Position numbers and translations under genes: made by a program. A DNA stretch of 64,000 nt from Chromatiales bacterium (GTDB lineage Bacteria; Pseudomonadota; Gammaproteobacteria; RBG-16-57-12). The notes beneath the pieces are model-generated. The model worked only from the letters and a program-made list of their open reading frames with translations. It was not told the DNA's origin and ran no database searches. This document shows positions 29,476 through 41,763 of the stretch, one piece after another; position 1 is the stretch's first letter; each line of letters opens with the position of its first letter. The stretch is taken from the NCBI GenBank assembly GCA_026989455.1, contig JALSJH010000009.1, positions 1-64,000 of the forward strand, read 5' to 3'.

Positions 29476-30540
29476 TTACGGCTCCAACGTGGATTGGTAG
29501 TGTTGCAGGGGGGCCGGAAAGGTGGTGATGCAGTGCGTTACAAACTGAGCAACATCGATGGTTTCATCCAGTAGTTGCTGGCGGGCTTGTTGCCAGTGGC
29601 TTTTAGGGTGGGCTAACAGCTCATCAATACACGTTTCAAGAGCAGGCCACTCAATAGTGTGCAGGTTTTTGACCAGACCAAATCGGTGCTCTTGTTGTGT
29701 GGTGTAGCCGCGCCCGGTCTCTGCGGCATAAATAGCCGGTACCCCCAGTACCGCACACTCCGAGGCCATGGTTGCGCTCTCGCCAATAAACAGCGTGCTG
29801 AAAGCCATCACATGGTGCACTTGGTTGATATCACCCTGATAACGGAGTGGCTCCATTGCCGGGCTGAGCGGTGCTTCAGAGGAGATTAACACCTTGCCAA
29901 GGGGGGTAAGTTTATTGATCAACTTTTCCAGTAGTACCTCACTCCAACCATTTTCACCCACGTCATGATTGGCCTGCCAGGAGACCAGACGCAGAAAGAA
30001 GGTGTTACCTTGATTGCTCAGGCCGTTTGCAATGGCCACTTCACGCTCAGCGGTGAAGTGATTGGGGTGTAGATAGCTGAGTTCATGATAGCCGTGATAG
30101 CGAATATGGCGACGCTTGGGCAGCCAGGCGTGGTAGCAATCGGGCACGATCACCGCAGAGGCGAGCGGGTAGGTGATGGCGTTTTGCAGGGTGGCATTCT
30201 CTGTGTCATAAAAGACCAGTGACGGCACGCCGGTCAGCTTGCCCACATGGGCGATAAAAACCCCGCCAATCGCCGCCATCACATCAGGGCGGCTCTTCTT
30301 TACCACCTTTAATAGTGCCAGATCCCGACAGACCAACTCCTTGCCCAGCGAAAAGAGTCCGCCCTTACCTAAGGCGGAGAGCGGGTGGTGCTCCAGCCCC
30401 ATGCCATCCAGCAGTTCCAGTGCGCACTCTTTATCGCGGCTGGTGATGATGATCTCATGCCCTGCGGCTTGCAACAGCTGGATTGGCCGCTGAAAGAAGT
30501 GAACATGAGCGGGGTGGCCAATATCAATTAACACCCTCAT
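29476..30540 (-). CDS. DUF354 family protein (glycosyltransferase-B-like)
   Basis: MRVLIDIGHPAHVHFFQRPIQLLQAAGHEIIITSRDKE. Confidence 0.85.
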   Translation of the reverse strand: MRVLIDIGHPAHVHFFQRPIQLLQAAGHEIIITSRDKECALELLDGMGLEHHPLSALGKGGLFSLGKELVCRDLALLKVVKKSRPDVMAAIGGVFIAHVGKLTGVPSLVFYDTENATLQNAITYPLASAVIVPDCYHAWLPKRRHIRYHGYHELSYLHPNHFTAEREVAIANGLSNQGNTFFLRLVSWQANHDVGENGWSEVLLEKLINKLTPLGKVLISSEAPLSPAMEPLRYQGDINQVHHVMAFSTLFIGESATMASECAVLGVPAIYAAETGRGYTTQQEHRFGLVKNLHTIEWPALETCIDELLAHPKSHWQQARQQLLDETIDVAQFVTHCITTFPAPLQHYQSTLEP

Positions 30541-31391
30541 TTGCGGTTTTTATCCTGATAGAGCAGTGCGGTGATCTGCTCAGAAATCAGCCCGATCAGA
30601 AAAATAATCACCGCACTACTCAGCAGCATGGCGCTCATATTGGTAAAGCGACCTTCGGTGAAAAAAGTGTAAGCGTAATAACTTAAACCAATCGCGCCGT
30701 GCAGCAGGCTAATGGGAATAAACAGTTTGAGTGGCGAGTAGAGGGTGCCTACCTTGAAAATGATTAATAGAAAACGTACCCCGTCGCGCCAGATGTTAAT
30801 GTGGCTTTTGCCCTTGCGTTGTTGCACCTCAATCGGCAGATAGGCCACCGCATAACCGGCACGAAAGAAAGCCATGGTGCTGGTGGTGGGGTATGAGAAG
30901 CCGTTGGGTAGTAGATGCAGAAACTCACGAAACTTATCGGCGCGTACCGCACGAAAGCCGGAGGTGAGATCTTTTATGGTGTGCCCGGTCATCCAACTGG
31001 CCAGTTTGTTATAGGTGGTATTCGCCAGCAACCGGGCAAGCCCCGCCTGCCCTTTGCGGTCACGGGCACCCACCACCATATCGTAGCCCTGATCCAGCTT
31101 ATCCAATAGTGGCTGAATCTCTTCAGGCTGGTGCTGCCCGTCGGCATCCATAAACAGCAAAATATTCCCCGAGGCAGCGCGTGCGCCAGATTTTATGGCG
31201 GCACCATTGCCCATGGCGTAGGGGTGGCTGATGCACTTGACGTTGTTGTCAGCACAAATTTCTGTGGTGTTGTCGGTTGAGCCGTCATTGACAATGATAA
31301 TTTCAGCATCAGGCTGGGTTTTCAGGAGTAGCGGAAGAAGGTGTTGTAGCGAGGTGGCTTCATTTTTGGCGGGGATCACAATGCTGATCAT
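30537..31391 (-). CDS. Glycosyltransferase family 2 (polyprenyl-phosphate type)
   Basis: MISIVIPAKNEATSLQHLLPLL...IIVNDGSTDNT...FMDADGQHQPEEI; C-terminal TM helices. Confidence 0.92.
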   Translation of the reverse strand: MISIVIPAKNEATSLQHLLPLLLKTQPDAEIIIVNDGSTDNTTEICADNNVKCISHPYAMGNGAAIKSGARAASGNILLFMDADGQHQPEEIQPLLDKLDQGYDMVVGARDRKGQAGLARLLANTTYNKLASWMTGHTIKDLTSGFRAVRADKFREFLHLLPNGFSYPTTSTMAFFRAGYAVAYLPIEVQQRKGKSHINIWRDGVRFLLIIFKVGTLYSPLKLFIPISLLHGAIGLSYYAYTFFTEGRFTNMSAMLLSSAVIIFLIGLISEQITALLYQDKNRK

Positions 31392-31480
31392 GCTCTATCC
31401 ATCTAAATCATTTTCGCCCATGTTATCATTTTTTTCTCCGTAAGGGTGAGAGGGGTTGCTTGGGTTGTATCATCTCTAAT

Positions 31481-31513
31481 AATAAAAAAGCCCCGCTCAG
31501 CTGAGCGGGGCTT
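31481..31513 (-). terminator. Rho-independent terminator of pilA
   Basis: AAGCCCCGCTCAGCTGAGCGGGGCTT perfect palindrome followed by TTTTTATTATT on minus strand. Confidence 0.9.
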
Positions 31514-31538
31514 CGAGTCGCCGGCTTTGGCTTCTTTG

Positions 31539-31976
31539 TTATAAGTTGTTCTTCTCTATATCTCTAAGTGCCGCAGGATTGGTGACGGTTGTGGTGTTGC
31601 GCCAGGTAATGCTGCTGGCACCGACCGTGGGGGTGAATGTGATGGTTAGCCCATCAACACCCGCGCCAATGCCTGTTTCCAGCGTCGCTACGATGACTCC
31701 ATCTGCTACAGTAGCGCCGGCGACCTCTGTGGTTGGGGTAAAGTCAGGAATGTTGACAGTGCCGGTATCGCAAGTATCCGGTACTCCACCCGCTTCCTGG
31801 ATGCAAACAGAAACTGCAGTTTTAAGGCTGCCCACAGAACTCATGGCGTTACCAACTTTCGCTTTGATGGTGTAGTCCGAATAGGCAGGAATGGCTACGG
31901 CGGCCAGTATGCCGATGATCGCGACGACGATCATGAGTTCGATGAGGGTGAAGCCTTGTTGTTTTTTTATGATCAT
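31539..31976 (-). CDS. pilA: Type IV major pilin PilA
   Basis: [41 protein letters not shown]. Confidence 0.93.
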   Translation of the reverse strand: MIIKKQQGFTLIELMIVVAIIGILAAVAIPAYSDYTIKAKVGNAMSSVGSLKTAVSVCIQEAGGVPDTCDTGTVNIPDFTPTTEVAGATVADGVIVATLETGIGAGVDGLTITFTPTVGASSITWRNTTTVTNPAALRDIEKNNL

Positions 31977-32090
31977 GATGTGTTCTCCACGGTGTTGTTT
32001 AATTCAAAAGTATCTACTTGCCCTCAGAGACTGCTTTAACCTTTTGGGGGGCAGTGACTTCGGAATCGGCTGATTGCCTTGCTTGTGTAA

Positions 32091-32109
32091 GCTGCATTCA
32101 GTGTGCCAA
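32091..32109 (-). promoter_or_regulatory. Sigma54 (-24/-12) promoter of pilA
   Basis: Minus strand TTGGCACACTGAATGCAGC: GG-N10-GC spacing matches TGGCAC-N5-TTGCA-type consensus; sits upstream of pilA, with pilRS next door. Confidence 0.85.
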
Positions 32110-32313
32110 GTTGTCTTTTTGAAATCAAATGTTTTGTTTTATTTTGAGAACGCTTTCTTTTTCAGGGTGTTGTATCTATTTTATTGTTTGATTTCTATTG
32201 CGATCTATTGGTATTGATGTTAGATGATGTGACCATTTTTGTCAGCATTCGCCCTGCTGTGACTCTACTTTGAAAGGGGGTGACCCTCTATTTTATGGTA
32301 TTTGTTGTGGTAT

Positions 32314-33696
32314 TTATTCCATGTCGAGTTTTTTCAGGCGATAGCGCAGGGCGCGGAAGGTGATGCCGAGTAGTTCGGCGGCTTTGGTTTTGTTGTGGCG
32401 GGTTTTTTCCAGTGCTTTTTGTATCAGCTCTCGCTCGATGGACTCCAGGTGCTCTTCCAACAGAATGTTGTCATTGGCTGCCGTCGCGGTGACGGCCTGT
32501 TGCGGTGGTGGAGTGGTCTCTGTGGCGGTCTCGAGTGGGCTCGATCTCTCAGCTTGTTGCGGTAGTTGCAGGTCACTGAGAATGATCTCCTCTCCTTCGC
32601 AGAGGGTGAGGGCGCGTTCAAGAATGTTTTCCAGTTCGCGGACGTTGCCGGGAAAGTGATATTGATAGAGTGCTTGCTTCGCTTGTTCAGTGAGTTGTGG
32701 CGGAGCGATCTCTATCTGTTGGGCCAATTTTTTGATGATGTGCTCTGCCAGTTGTGGAATATCCTGTTGACGCTCACGCAGCGGAGGAACCCGCAACTCA
32801 ATCACATTGAGCCGATAGAAGAGATCTTGGCGAAACTTTCCGGCCTCTACCAGTTGGGCGAGATCTTTGTGGGTGGCGCAGAGAATGCGTACATCGGTGG
32901 ATAGCTCTTTGTCACCCCCTACGGGGCGTACCGCCTTTTCCTGAATGGCTCGCAGCAGTTTTACCTGCATGTGAAACGGCAGGTCGGCAACCTCATCTAA
33001 AAAGAGTGTGCCGCCATCGGCAGAGAGGAAAAGCCCCTGTTTGTCGGCAATAGCGCCGGTGAAGCTGCCCTTTTTGTGGCCAAAAAATTCACTCTCCATC
33101 AGCTCGCCGGGTATTGCGCCACAGTTGACGGGGATGAAGGGGCCTTCGCTGCGAGGCCCCTTGTCGTGTATGAGTCGGGCCACCAGCTCCTTGCCGGTGC
33201 CTGATTCACCGCTAACATAAACCGGCGCCTGGCTGCGCGAGAGTTTGGCAATCATCGAGCGAGTGGTGCGCATGACGCTTGACTCGCCGAGCAGGGTATC
33301 TCGCGAGCGCCGATCTTTATCCGAGGTATTATTCAGTTTGAGTGCTGATTTGACCAGGTTGCGCAAAATGGGTAGTTCAATCGGCTTTGATACAAAGTCG
33401 AACGCACCGTATTTAAGTGCTTGTACTGCCGACTCGACGTTGCCGTGAGCGGTGATTACCGCACACGGCATCTCCGGGGCTTTCAGTTGCAGGTGCTCTA
33501 CTAGGCTGAGTCCATTGCCATCGGGTAGCCGCATATCGGTGAGGCAGATATGGAATTTATGTTTTTGTAGCAGGTTGTAAGCCTCTTTGAGTGTGGCGGC
33601 GGTGAAGGATTCGATGCCCATGCGCCCTAGGGTCAGCATCATCAGTTCACGAATGTCGGGTTCATCATCAACAATTAAGGCTAGGTGGTTGCTCAT
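32314..33696 (-). CDS. pilR: Type IV pilus sigma54 response regulator PilR
   Basis: Receiver + AAA+ (GESGTGKE, GSFTGA) + Fis HTH; adjacent to pilS and pilA. Confidence 0.92.
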   Translation of the reverse strand: MSNHLALIVDDEPDIRELMMLTLGRMGIESFTAATLKEAYNLLQKHKFHICLTDMRLPDGNGLSLVEHLQLKAPEMPCAVITAHGNVESAVQALKYGAFDFVSKPIELPILRNLVKSALKLNNTSDKDRRSRDTLLGESSVMRTTRSMIAKLSRSQAPVYVSGESGTGKELVARLIHDKGPRSEGPFIPVNCGAIPGELMESEFFGHKKGSFTGAIADKQGLFLSADGGTLFLDEVADLPFHMQVKLLRAIQEKAVRPVGGDKELSTDVRILCATHKDLAQLVEAGKFRQDLFYRLNVIELRVPPLRERQQDIPQLAEHIIKKLAQQIEIAPPQLTEQAKQALYQYHFPGNVRELENILERALTLCEGEEIILSDLQLPQQAERSSPLETATETTPPPQQAVTATAANDNILLEEHLESIERELIQKALEKTRHNKTKAAELLGITFRALRYRLKKLDME

Positions 33697-35291
33697 AGTC
33701 TCTGCTGTGTGGTGTCCAGGTTGCTGAAGGTGATTCGGAAGCGAGCGCCGCTGTTACTCTTTATATAGTCTAGCGTTGCATGATTGCATTCGCATAATTC
33801 TCTCGCAATGTAGAGGCCGAGTCCAGTGCCGCTGTTTTCTGTGGTGTAGAAGGGTTCGAAGATGTGTTCTGCATCCGCTGGGCTAATGCCGGGGCCATGG
33901 TCCTCTATATCGAGATAGGGGCGCTGGTGGGCGGGTGATATGCCATAGTGCAGCTCTACTTTAGGAGCCTTGGGGTAGTTACGGCTGTGGTGTATGGCGT
34001 TATTGCAGAGGTTGGAGACGATCTGGTAGAGGTGGGTTGGATCCACGGCGATGGTTTCACTGCTGTTGATGTGGATTGCAATATCGTTGGTGTCGATTTG
34101 GTTGCTGCTGGTGAGCTCGTCTAAAAAGCTTGCGAGCCACTCATTCATGGCGATGGTGGTTGGCTTGAACTCTTCACGTCGGCTCAGCTGTAAAATGCTC
34201 TCAATGATGGTGTTCATGCGGTTGGAGTGGTTGCTGATGATTTCGATCAGACGCTTATCCTCTTGCTCCAACGCCGGGGACTCATCCAGCAGCTGGGCGG
34301 CGTGGCTGATGGCCCCCAGCGGGTTGCGGATTTCATGGGCAATGCTGGCAGTTAGCTGGCCAAGGGAGGCGAGCTTAAGGTGTTGGACCCGCTGGGAGAG
34401 GGCGGAGCTGTCTTCTAGGAAAATAATGGTGCCGTGTTCTACTTGGCTGCCCAACAGCTTGAAGTGGGCGCTTATTTCCGTGCTGTTTTGTGCTGTTTTG
34501 AAAGGGCTGTCGGGCTGCTGCTTTGTCTCTGCCCAGTGCTGGTAGTGATGCTGTAACGAATCGGATAGCTGGTTGAGTTGGCTGCTTTTGTTCGGCTGCC
34601 CCAAGAGTTGCAAGGCGGTTTGATTGATCAGGCGGACCTGTTGGTTGTTGTCGATCACCAGAACACCCGACTGTAATAGCTGCATGACATGTTGATTCAG
34701 CTGCGCGAGATTGGCCAGATCGATGCCTCGCTGTTCGGCCAGCTGTTCGCTCTCTTTTAATCGGCGGTTAAGGGCGGCGCTGAGTAGGGCCACCGCAAAA
34801 AAAGTAGCGCCCAGTAGGCCAGCTTGTGTGTAGTTGACACTGATTTGGTCAATCAGCTGGCTGTAGCTTCGCTCCCCTAGAAGAGCCAGCGTGGCGAAGG
34901 AGGCGATAAAGGTGGCACCCCGTTCAGGCAGTAGTAGCGCGGTGCCGATAATGGTTATGATGAGCAGTATTTCAAGAGAACCCTCGCCACTGTTAAGGGC
35001 GTGAGTCAGTGTGGTGATGGCGATGATGTCGATGATGGCATAAAGATAGACCTGGGTGCCAAAGCGGGGCCACTGTTTGTGAATGGCGATTGAGCTGGCC
35101 ACCGAAAAGAGTAGGAACAGCAGGCTGGCATTTTGGAAGAGCGCTGAGTGCGTTGTCTGCAGGGTGCTATTTGCGGTGGGAAGTAGCGTTAATCCGAAAA
35201 GTGTTGTTGCCAGTATGATGCGGAAGATGTTGAACAGGCGCAGGGTGCGCCAGCGATCTGTTTGCGATGGCGCTATTGCCGGGTGAGGCAC
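33693..35291 (-). CDS. pilS: Sensor histidine kinase PilS
   Basis: Multi-TM N-terminus; PAS-like; HEIRNPLGAISHAAQLL; GTGLGLYIARELCE. Confidence 0.92.
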   Translation of the reverse strand: MPHPAIAPSQTDRWRTLRLFNIFRIILATTLFGLTLLPTANSTLQTTHSALFQNASLLFLLFSVASSIAIHKQWPRFGTQVYLYAIIDIIAITTLTHALNSGEGSLEILLIITIIGTALLLPERGATFIASFATLALLGERSYSQLIDQISVNYTQAGLLGATFFAVALLSAALNRRLKESEQLAEQRGIDLANLAQLNQHVMQLLQSGVLVIDNNQQVRLINQTALQLLGQPNKSSQLNQLSDSLQHHYQHWAETKQQPDSPFKTAQNSTEISAHFKLLGSQVEHGTIIFLEDSSALSQRVQHLKLASLGQLTASIAHEIRNPLGAISHAAQLLDESPALEQEDKRLIEIISNHSNRMNTIIESILQLSRREEFKPTTIAMNEWLASFLDELTSSNQIDTNDIAIHINSSETIAVDPTHLYQIVSNLCNNAIHHSRNYPKAPKVELHYGISPAHQRPYLDIEDHGPGISPADAEHIFEPFYTTENSGTGLGLYIARELCECNHATLDYIKSNSGARFRITFSNLDTTQQRL

Positions 35292-36292
35292 TAGTAGCGA
35301 CGTCCCACGCTAAAATCAAGCAGCTGATTAAGTGCGCCGCGAAACGGAGAGTCAGGCAGGTGAGTGAGTGATTCTCTGGCAACTCCAGCTTGGCGCTGGG
35401 CGATTTCAGCGGTGTAGTCGATTGCCCCAGTTGCAGTGATCGCTTCACTCACTTGGTCAATTAAACTGCGGTCACCATTAATGATGGCGTTGCGAATAGT
35501 CTCCCGCTGTTGTTCGGTGCCAGTGCGCATGGCATATATCAAGGGGAGGGTGGGCTTGCCTTCGGCGAGGTCGTCGCCTACATTTTTGCCCATCTCTTCA
35601 GCGGTGGCGCTGTAATCCAGTACATCATCTACCAATTGATAAGCGATGCCTAGGTGCAGGCCAAAATCAGCCATCGCTTTCTCTTGTGCTGGGGTGCTGT
35701 TGCTGACCACTGCGCCCAGTTGTGTTGCTGCTTCAAATAGTTTGGCTGTCTTGCAGCGGTTGGCCGCCATATAGCGCTCTTCGCTGGTGTCTGGGTTGCG
35801 GCTGTTGAGTAGCTGCATCACCTCACCCTCAGCAATAGTGTTGGTGGTGTGAGACATGATCTCCATAACGCGCATACGGTTGAGCGATACCATCATTTCA
35901 AAGGCGCGGGAGTAGAGGAAGTCGCCCACCAATACGCTGGCCTGGTCACCCCAGATGGCATTGGCGGTTTCTGAGCCGCGACGCAGCAGCGAGCTGTCTA
36001 CCACATCATCGTGCAGCAGTGTGGCGGTATGAATGAACTCGACAATGGTCGCCAGGTTGATATGCTCGCTGCCTTGGTAGCCAAGGGCGCGAGCAGTCAG
36101 CAGCAGCAGCATTGGGCGCAGACGTTTGCCACCGCTATTTATAATGTGGTGGCCCAGCTGGTTGATGAGTGCAACATCAGAGTGCAGGCTATCTGTGATC
36201 AGTTGATCAACCGAATGGCGCTCCTCTTCGATTAGCGCCTGTATTTCAGTTAGCTCACGATCGTGCTGTTTTATGGTAAGTGTGTCAGACAT
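35291..36292 (-). CDS. ispB: Octaprenyl diphosphate synthase
   Basis: GGKRLRPMLLLLTA...HTATLLHDDVVDSSLLRRG...YQLVDDVLDYSA. Confidence 0.95.
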   Translation of the reverse strand: MSDTLTIKQHDRELTEIQALIEEERHSVDQLITDSLHSDVALINQLGHHIINSGGKRLRPMLLLLTARALGYQGSEHINLATIVEFIHTATLLHDDVVDSSLLRRGSETANAIWGDQASVLVGDFLYSRAFEMMVSLNRMRVMEIMSHTTNTIAEGEVMQLLNSRNPDTSEERYMAANRCKTAKLFEAATQLGAVVSNSTPAQEKAMADFGLHLGIAYQLVDDVLDYSATAEEMGKNVGDDLAEGKPTLPLIYAMRTGTEQQRETIRNAIINGDRSLIDQVSEAITATGAIDYTAEIAQRQAGVARESLTHLPDSPFRGALNQLLDFSVGRRY

Positions 36293-36546
36293 TAAAATAT
36301 ATTCATAATCTGGCTGTTGTTTGAGTCGATAAATCTACCTTGCCCAATCTCAGGATGCAAACGCTATCGCATTTATTCTGTGATTTTGAATGGGGTTTTA
36401 CCCTGATGATGAATTATATAGCGTAAATAATTTGACGGCTGTGGCAGATGTGGTTAAACTTTGCCGCCTCGAATACGTATGGTTTATAAGTTTACGCATT
36501 GCGCAGCCTAATTGAGGTGGTGCGGGTGCAGAGTTGGAGATTTAAC

Positions 36547-36858
36547 ATGTACGCTGTAATCAAGACCGGCGGAAAGCAATATAAAGTATCTGAAGGCGAA
36601 ACCCTGAAGATTGAAAAACTGACTGCTGAGGTAGGTGGTACAGTGGCATTTGATGACGTTTTACTGGTTGCCGACGGTGAAGATATCAAAGTGGGCACCC
36701 CTCGAGTAGAGGGTGGCAAGGTAAGTGCTACTGTGGTTTCCCATGGTCGCGGCAAGAAAGTGATGATTATCAAGTTCAAGCGCCGTAAGCACTACCGTAA
36801 GCAGGCGGGTCATCGCCAGTCATATACTGAGGTCCAGATTACCGGAATCTCGGCTTAA
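36547..36858 (+). CDS. rplU: 50S ribosomal protein L21
   Basis: [25 protein letters not shown]. Confidence 0.98.
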   Translation: MYAVIKTGGKQYKVSEGETLKIEKLTAEVGGTVAFDDVLLVADGEDIKVGTPRVEGGKVSATVVSHGRGKKVMIIKFKRRKHYRKQAGHRQSYTEVQITGISA

Positions 36859-36880
36859 CTAATTTGTAAGGGGTTTAGCA

Positions 36881-37138
36881 ATGGCACATAAGAAAGCGGG
36901 TGGTAGTACTCGTAACGGTCGCGATTCTGTCTCCAAACGCTTGGGTGTCAAGCGTTTTGGCGGTCAAGTGGTGGCTGCTGGTAACATTCTGATCCGTCAG
37001 CGTGGCACACATTTCCACCCGGGTCTGAATGTCGGCATTGGTAAAGATGATACACTTTTTGCAAAGGCAGATGGTCGTGTTGTTTTTGAAGTGAAAGGCC
37101 CTAAAAATCGCAAGTTTGTGAGCGTATTGGCGGCTTAG
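36881..37138 (+). CDS. rpmA: 50S ribosomal protein L27
   Basis: [29 protein letters not shown]. Confidence 0.98.
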   Translation: MAHKKAGGSTRNGRDSVSKRLGVKRFGGQVVAAGNILIRQRGTHFHPGLNVGIGKDDTLFAKADGRVVFEVKGPKNRKFVSVLAA

Positions 37139-37161
37139 ATAGAAAAGCGTGATTCTGAAAA

Positions 37162-37195
37162 AGAAGCCCTGCCTTTTTGGTGGGGCTTTTTTGTT
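37162..37195 (+). terminator. Terminator after rpmA
   Basis: AAGCCCTGCC-TTTTT-GGTGGGGCTTTTTT. Confidence 0.7.
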
Positions 37196-37210
37196 ATTTC
37201 AGCCCTATAA

Positions 37211-39419
<2,209 letters not shown>

Positions 39420-39434
39420 GCGGGGTTGTTTGCA

Positions 39435-39471
39435 GGCATAAAAAAACCCGCGATGCGGGTTTTTTTATGCG
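39435..39471. terminator. Bidirectional terminator between convergent proB and rpsT
   Basis: GCATAAAAAAACCCGC-GAT-GCGGGTTTTTTTATGC palindrome. Confidence 0.93.
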
Positions 39472-39485
39472 CAGCTTCTATTTTA

Positions 39486-39749
39486 CTAAGCTGCAGATTT
39501 GATGCGTGCATTGAGGCGGCTCTTGGTGCGAGCGGCTTTGTTTGCATGGATCAAGCCCTTGCGAGCGGCCTTGTCAATCGCAGGTGCTGCGGCCTTGTAA
39601 GCGCTTTCAGCGAGTGCTTTATCACCACCGTCCAGGGCTTTTAGCACTTTCTTGATGGTAGTGCGCATCTCACTGCGTTGAGAAGCGTTCAATTGACGAC
39701 TCTTCTCTGCCTGGCGGGCACGTTTTTTAGCTTGTGCTGAATTTGCCAA
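39486..39749 (-). CDS. rpsT: 30S ribosomal protein S20
   Basis: MANSAQAKKRARQAEKSRQLNASQRSEMRTTIKKV. Confidence 0.98.
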   Translation of the reverse strand: MANSAQAKKRARQAEKSRQLNASQRSEMRTTIKKVLKALDGGDKALAESAYKAAAPAIDKAARKGLIHANKAARTKSRLNARIKSAA

Positions 39750-39906
39750 AGGTCTACTCCTAAAATTTTCCGTTGAATATTGTTCGATCGATACCGAAGG
39801 TCGGCTAATATGCGTCCTTTTTACTGGTTTGTCAACGTTGTCACCGATTTTTTATCCCTACCCCCTGGATGGGAATGAGAGGTAATTTGTAACATATTGA
39901 TTTAAC

Positions 39907-39963
39907 AGCAAAACAAAAAACAGGAGCCGCGTCTATTGGTTCGGCGCTATTTTTTGTTTTGCT
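39907..39963. other. Long stem-loop in the rpsT/murJ divergent intergenic region
   Basis: AGCAAAACAAAAAA ... TTTTTTGTTTTGCT perfect 14-bp outer stem, with GC-rich inner stem GGAGCCG/CGGCGCT-like. Confidence 0.7.
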
Positions 39964-40102
39964 ATGGGATCAAGCGCTTGTGCAACATATCATGTCTCTA
40001 TCCGGGGGTTTGGGATTATCATCACCATCGATAAATTGATGGAGTCTGGTATCGTATAGGCTGTTTTTATTCAATGCCCAATCTATTTTATAAGGCTAAC
40101 AA

Positions 40103-41683
40103 GTGAGTTTGAAGCTTCTGCGTTCTGCGGCGACAGTGAGTGCTGTGACGATGATATCCCGGGTGCTCGGTTTTGTGCGGGATATATTGATCGCACGCCT
40201 TTTCGGCGCGGATGCAGGTACCGATGCCTTCTTGGTGGCGTTTAAAATCCCCAATTTTTTACGTCGACTGTTTGCTGAAGGGGCATTCTCCCAAGCCTTT
40301 ATTCCCGTGTTATCCGAATACAAGGAGGCGCGAGGCAAAGAGGCGGTGCGTGAGTTGGTGCAGCGTACCGCAGGTACGCTGGGTGGTGTGCTTTTTCTGG
40401 TGAGTCTGCTGGGTGTGATTGCGGCACCCCTGCTGATTTTACTGTTTGCACCGGGTTTTGCCGGTGATGAGTATAAGCATGGGCTCGCGTCAGATATGTT
40501 GATGCTGACTTTCCCCTATATCTTTTTTATCTCGCTGGTGGCGCTGGCTGGTGGGGTATTAAATACCTTTGGCCGCTTTGGTGTGCCCGCGTTTACACCG
40601 GTATTCCTTAATTTGAGCCTGATTGGCTGTGCGGTATGGCTTGCTCCCCATATGCAGGAGCCAATCACCGCCCTTGCCTGGGGAGTGCTGATTGCCGGTG
40701 TTGCCCAGCTGCTATTTCAAATTCCCTTTTTGATGCGCCTCGGTGTCTTTGGACTGCCCAAATGGGGTGGCCAAGATGAGGGTGTGAAGCGGATAATGAC
40801 CTTGATGATTCCGGCCATTATTGGGGTCTCGGTAGTTCAGATTAACCTGTTGTTTGATACTATCATCGCCTCTTTTTTAGTGACCGGCAGCGTCTCGTGG
40901 CTCTACTACTCTGACCGTTTGGTAGAGTTTCCCCTGGGTGTGTTTGGCATTGCGTTGGCCACGGTGGTGTTGCCGATGCTTTCAAAACAGGTGGCCCGTG
41001 AGGATGAGAGTGGCTTTTCGGAGACTATGGATTGGTCACTGCGTTGGGTGTTTTTGATTGCGGTTCCTGCCACGCTGGGGCTGGTAATGATGGCGGGGCC
41101 GATGCTTGCGACACTGTTTTTCTATGGTGCATTTAACGAGAACGACCTTGAAATGGCGAGCTTGAGTATGATGGCATATGGCAGTGGATTGTTGGGCTTT
41201 ATTCTGGTCAAGGTGTTGGCTCCTGGGTTCTATGCTCGCCAAGATACCAAAACACCGGTGAAGATAGCGATTAAGGCGGTGTTAATTGGCATGTTGCTGA
41301 ATGTGCTATTTGTGGTGCCTATGGTGTGGTTTGATATTGCAGGTGCCCATGCCGGACTGGCGTTGGCGACAGCTTGTACAGCCTTTATCAATGCGGGCTT
41401 GCTCTATTATCTGTTACGCAAAGAGCAGATTTTTGTATTGCAAAGTGGCTGGAGAAGCTTTCTGCTGAAGGTAGCGACAGCGGCATTGGTGATGAGCGCG
41501 CTGCTCTACTTCTATTCGCCTGCACTTGAGCAGTGGATGGCGTGGGGGGGATGGCATCGTGCGGGGTGGTTGCTTTTCTGGGTAACAGCGGGCATGGCAA
41601 GCTACTTTTCAACCCTGTTATTGCTGGGTGTTCGGGTTAAAGATCTACTGGGACGGCCAAAAAACAGTGTTTCTGGCGGTTAA
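40103..41683 (+). CDS. murJ: Lipid II flippase MurJ
   Basis: SRVLGFVRDILIARLFGADAGTDAFLVAFKIPNFLRRLFAEGAFSQAFIPVLSEYK. Confidence 0.98.
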   Translation: MSLKLLRSAATVSAVTMISRVLGFVRDILIARLFGADAGTDAFLVAFKIPNFLRRLFAEGAFSQAFIPVLSEYKEARGKEAVRELVQRTAGTLGGVLFLVSLLGVIAAPLLILLFAPGFAGDEYKHGLASDMLMLTFPYIFFISLVALAGGVLNTFGRFGVPAFTPVFLNLSLIGCAVWLAPHMQEPITALAWGVLIAGVAQLLFQIPFLMRLGVFGLPKWGGQDEGVKRIMTLMIPAIIGVSVVQINLLFDTIIASFLVTGSVSWLYYSDRLVEFPLGVFGIALATVVLPMLSKQVAREDESGFSETMDWSLRWVFLIAVPATLGLVMMAGPMLATLFFYGAFNENDLEMASLSMMAYGSGLLGFILVKVLAPGFYARQDTKTPVKIAIKAVLIGMLLNVLFVVPMVWFDIAGAHAGLALATACTAFINAGLLYYLLRKEQIFVLQSGWRSFLLKVATAALVMSALLYFYSPALEQWMAWGGWHRAGWLLFWVTAGMASYFSTLLLLGVRVKDLLGRPKNSVSGG

Positions 41684-41763
41684 AGTGACGCGGGGGGTTA
41701 AGTTGTAGTGGCTGCTGCTGTTATACTCGCTCCTTTCTTTTTATATAGGTCTCGTTTAAGTAT

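Noticed and set aside
31539-31976. PilA with mid-protein Cys pair ([15 protein letters not shown]) rather than a C-terminal disulfide loop
   Set aside because: This cysteine arrangement is common among related PilA pilins; not unusual enough to report.
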